Source: Chloroflexota bacterium
Lineage (GTDB): Bacteria; Chloroflexota; Anaerolineae; Anaerolineales; Villigracilaceae
Reading direction: 5' to 3'
Assembly (NCBI GenBank): GCA_021796155.1
Contig: JAJYOO010000181.1
Span: 1-5,817 of the forward strand
Length of the DNA stretch: 5,817 bases
Made by a program: the position numbers and the translations under genes. Below are positions 5,006 to 5,817 of the stretch, piece by piece. The notes under the pieces were generated by a model that made no database searches, had not been told where the DNA came from, and was given only the letters and a program-made list of their open reading frames with translations. Position 1 is the first letter of the stretch. Each line of letters starts with the position of its first letter.

Positions 5006-5817
5006 TTATGGGGCCAACACAACCGCGGTCCGCGCGCGCTGCCGCGAAACCCAAGCCTTCAAAGCGCCATCCTGCAATACAAGATAAGCGTCGGGCGAAA
5101 GAGGGTGCTGGGCGTCGCGCCCCAACACCTTGATAATGACATATCCGGAATCTGTTTGGATCACGTCACTGATCTGTCCAACCTGTAAACTGAAAGCCGC
5201 CTCTTCGACTTTCGGATCGAGCAGGTAGCCTCTCGGAAACCAGCCCAGATCGCCGCTGGCGTTCGGATCATACTGAGCGGCCAGCGTCGCAAAATCCGCG
5301 CCGCTTTTGAGCTGGTCCAGCACCGACTGCGCGTCAGTCGCATTATAGAGCAAAATCTGCTGGACATGCACCTGGTCGGCAGTCTTCGGAACCGCGTTCA
5401 CGATCTTGTCGCGCATCCACGCGGCCTCGGCCGAGAGCGTCAATGCGGAGCGGAAGGACGCGTCGGTGTAACCGTGAGCGGATTCCCATGCCGTTAATTT
5501 GCCCGCGCCGCCGAGCTGGGTTGTCAGCGCGTCGATCCGGGACTGCAAAGCGGATTCCGTTAAAGTGAATCCCGCGGCCTTGGCGCCCTGCGCCAGCAAA
5601 ACCTGCGCGATCAAATCCTCGAGGACGGTCTTGCTCGCGTCCTGATCCGCGACGGTTTTACCCAGCGCGGTTTGTGCCGCTTTATAACGCGCAAGTTCGG
5701 CTTTAAATTCGGCCACGCTGATGATTTCACCGTTGACGGTCGCGGCGGCCGGCTCCGCGGTGGCGGTTGGAGGCACGGGCGTAGCCTTCGGCCCGGTTGG
5801 GGTTGGAGTCGCTCTGG
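5006..5817 (-). CDS. SurA/PrsA-like parvulin (PpiC-type) foldase, 5' end beyond window
   Basis: The frame stays open to the right edge: residues RATPTPTGPKATP precede the GTG at 5776, so that GTG is an internal Val and the true start lies outside; 269 residues are visible. A Thr-Pro-rich linker (about 1-23) probably follows a signal or lipoprotein peptide not seen here. A SurA_N-like helical region follows (about 25-140, beginning TVNGEIISVAEFKAELARY). The parvulin domain lies at about 146-232, with QILLYN, FATLAAQYD, GDLGWFPRGYLLDPKVEEAAF, LQVGQISDVIQTDSGYVIIKV in the family order. Such proteins are extracytoplasmic chaperones or peptidyl-prolyl isomerases for secreted proteins. The two conserved parvulin histidines (in HIL and GYHII) appear as Gln153 and Val226, so isomerase activity is doubtful and chaperone function more likely. 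The TAA stop is 13 bases before the membrane-protein ATG, indicating an operon. Confidence 0.87.
   Translation of the reverse strand, partial: RATPTPTGPKATPVPPTATAEPAAATVNGEIISVAEFKAELARYKAAQTALGKTVADQDASKTVLEDLIAQVLLAQGAKAAGFTLTESALQSRIDALTTQLGGAGKLTAWESAHGYTDASFRSALTLSAEAAWMRDKIVNAVPKTADQVHVQQILLYNATDAQSVLDQLKSGADFATLAAQYDPNASGDLGWFPRGYLLDPKVEEAAFSLQVGQISDVIQTDSGYVIIKVLGRDAQHPLSPDAYLVLQDGALKAWVSRQRARTAVVLAP

Noticed and set aside
4993..5022. Upstream TTG start for the membrane protein
   Set aside because: It would overlap the foldase stop and lacks a ribosome-binding site, whereas the ATG at 4992 has GGAG at proper spacing.
5774..5776. GTG as start of the foldase
   Set aside because: The frame continues upstream with the same Thr-Pro-rich linker to the window edge, so this is an internal Val.

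Overview
The window most resembles a Chloroflexota genome, probably an Anaerolineae-type bacterium. The inference rests on the long Thr-Pro-rich linkers in two exported proteins at the right end, the HerA-like ATPase type, and AATC-based heptamer repeats between genes. It is drawn from protein style, not from a marker gene. Base composition is uneven: the left-edge hydrolase is AT-richer than the GC-rich right third.

Layout, left to right. A 5'-truncated alpha/beta hydrolase (+ strand) enters from the left edge and ends at 631. Only 25 bases later an IS1-like insertion sequence begins (about 657-1883). It carries one transposase on the minus strand, whose third catalytic acidic residue appears to be lysine. 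All further genes are on the minus strand. A HerA/FtsK-type ATPase (1936-3636) is preceded, 2 bases upstream, by a small four-helix-bundle protein of the 23S rRNA intervening-sequence (S23/bAvd-like) family (3639-4004). A 178-bp stretch without genes separates these from a second unit: a Thr-Pro-stalked single-pass membrane protein (4240-4992), preceded 13 bases upstream by a SurA/PrsA-like parvulin protein that runs off the right edge.

The most unusual structure is around the four-helix-bundle gene. Tandem arrays of a 7-bp unit (CAATCAA and variants) lie on both sides of it in opposite orientation, giving a near-perfect 20-bp inverted repeat (19/20) about 390 bp apart. One array lies inside the 5' end of the ATPase gene and encodes its N-terminal residues. 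This looks like a small repeat-bounded cassette that inserted upstream of the ATPase and supplied its start codon and ribosome-binding site.

Functionally, the right-hand pair looks like an envelope unit: an extracytoplasmic folding factor plus an anchored surface protein. The middle pair is translationally coupled but of unknown joint role. No HerA partner nuclease (NurA) is visible. No tRNA, rRNA, CRISPR array or convincing intrinsic terminator was found.
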